NCBI GenBank assembly: GCA_003427395.1
Contig: BFEA01000524.1
Span: 650,252-714,251, forward strand
Source of the DNA: Chara braunii
Lineage: Eukaryota > Streptophyta > Charophyceae > Charales > Characeae
Direction: 5' to 3'
DNA: 64,000 bases
The notes beneath the pieces were generated by a model that was not told the origin of the DNA, did no database searches, and worked only from the letters and a program-made list of their open reading frames with translations. This document shows, piece by piece, positions 63,961 through 64,000 of this stretch (positions are counted from its first letter, which is position 1; the number at the start of each line of letters is the position of its first letter). The translations under genes and the position numbers were made by a program.

Positions 63961-64000
63961 GTCGACGCTCCTGACATCTAAGTGATGGGAGTAGTGTGAG

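Larger units (their letters stand above)
60941..64000 (+). mobile_element. giant non-coding repeat family, copy D (runs off the window)
   Basis: Palindrome at 60,943; GGTTGACTAAAGTAGAGAGT at 61,063; tRNA-like segment at 61,335-61,405; GGTGATTAGCCCTCGAGG block at 61,690-61,760; U6-like segment at 62,101-62,175; CTCGATCC hairpins at 62,577 and 62,916; TTCTAGC motifs at 63,088 and 63,188; CTTACCTG motifs from 63,553. Distances from the 5' end parallel copies A and B. The hairpin array would lie beyond the window. An A-run at 61,807-61,822 may mark a retroposon. Confidence 0.65.

Overview
The window reads as repeat-dominated nuclear DNA of a green-lineage eukaryote (land plant or streptophyte alga). 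Evidence: a LINE with a plant-L1 layout (ORF1 with a zinc knuckle, ORF2 with AP endonuclease, reverse transcriptase and a C-terminal zf-RVT-like zinc motif), tRNA-derived SINEs with A-tails, a U6 snRNA-derived sequence, an organellar small-subunit rRNA fragment, a PIF/Harbinger-type element with a TAA target duplication, MITEs, many minisatellites, and no dense operon-like coding. Chara-like algae are a guess only; nothing here fixes the species. I found no host gene I can name. The best non-LINE coding signal is an unrecognised, broken or spliced region at about 51.3-52.7 kb.

The dominant feature is one very large, apparently non-coding repeat family (about 7.3-8.2 kb per copy). Two collinear near-complete copies are present: A at 12.93-20.27 kb and B at 42.17-50.36 kb. 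A third (D) starts at 60.6 kb and runs off the right edge, a diverged one (C) spans about 25.8-33.5 kb, and a 5' half (E) is scattered over 4.9-10.6 kb. Each copy, as far as it is preserved, has the same order: a 5' palindrome (ATACCCTTACAAGGGTAT type); a tRNA-like A-box/B-box segment; a U6-like segment; a purine-rich stretch with reiterated (A/T)CTTACCTG motifs and small hairpins; an array of hairpins whose stems differ but stay complementary around an almost invariant loop; an alternating alpha-beta-alpha-beta-alpha array of about 123-bp units carrying TATAAAT; and a strongly conserved block of about 400 bp at the 3' end.

Layout: 0-4.9 kb, low-complexity DNA, MITE-like debris, a hammerhead-like motif, a minus-strand LTR-retrotransposon remnant. 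4.9-10.6 kb, SINEs, tRNA-like arrays and purine-rich repeats (copy E). 10.6-12.93 kb, LINE ORF1 and the start of ORF2. 12.93-20.27 kb, copy A, which appears to have split the LINE. 20.29-25.5 kb, the rest of LINE ORF2 and its 3' tail. 25.7-33.5 kb, a SINE then copy C with a MITE inside. 33.5-38.7 kb, a reverse SINE, a possible LTR boundary, a 2.1-kb PIF-like element. 38.7-42.1 kb, four successive minisatellites (83, 49, 46 and 31 bp units), the last with a 135-base assembly gap. 42.17-50.36 kb, copy B. 50.4-53 kb, minisatellites and the unknown coding region. 53-60.6 kb, AT-rich DNA with inverted-repeat transposons and the organellar rRNA insert. 60.6-64 kb, copy D.

The most interesting observation is the pair of covarying hairpin arrays in copies A and B. 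Paired substitutions that keep the stems are the signature expected of a selected nucleic-acid structure, in an element that seems to encode no protein but carries pol III-type and snRNA-like sequence. All family names and copy letters here are working labels, and all similarity claims come from reading by eye.
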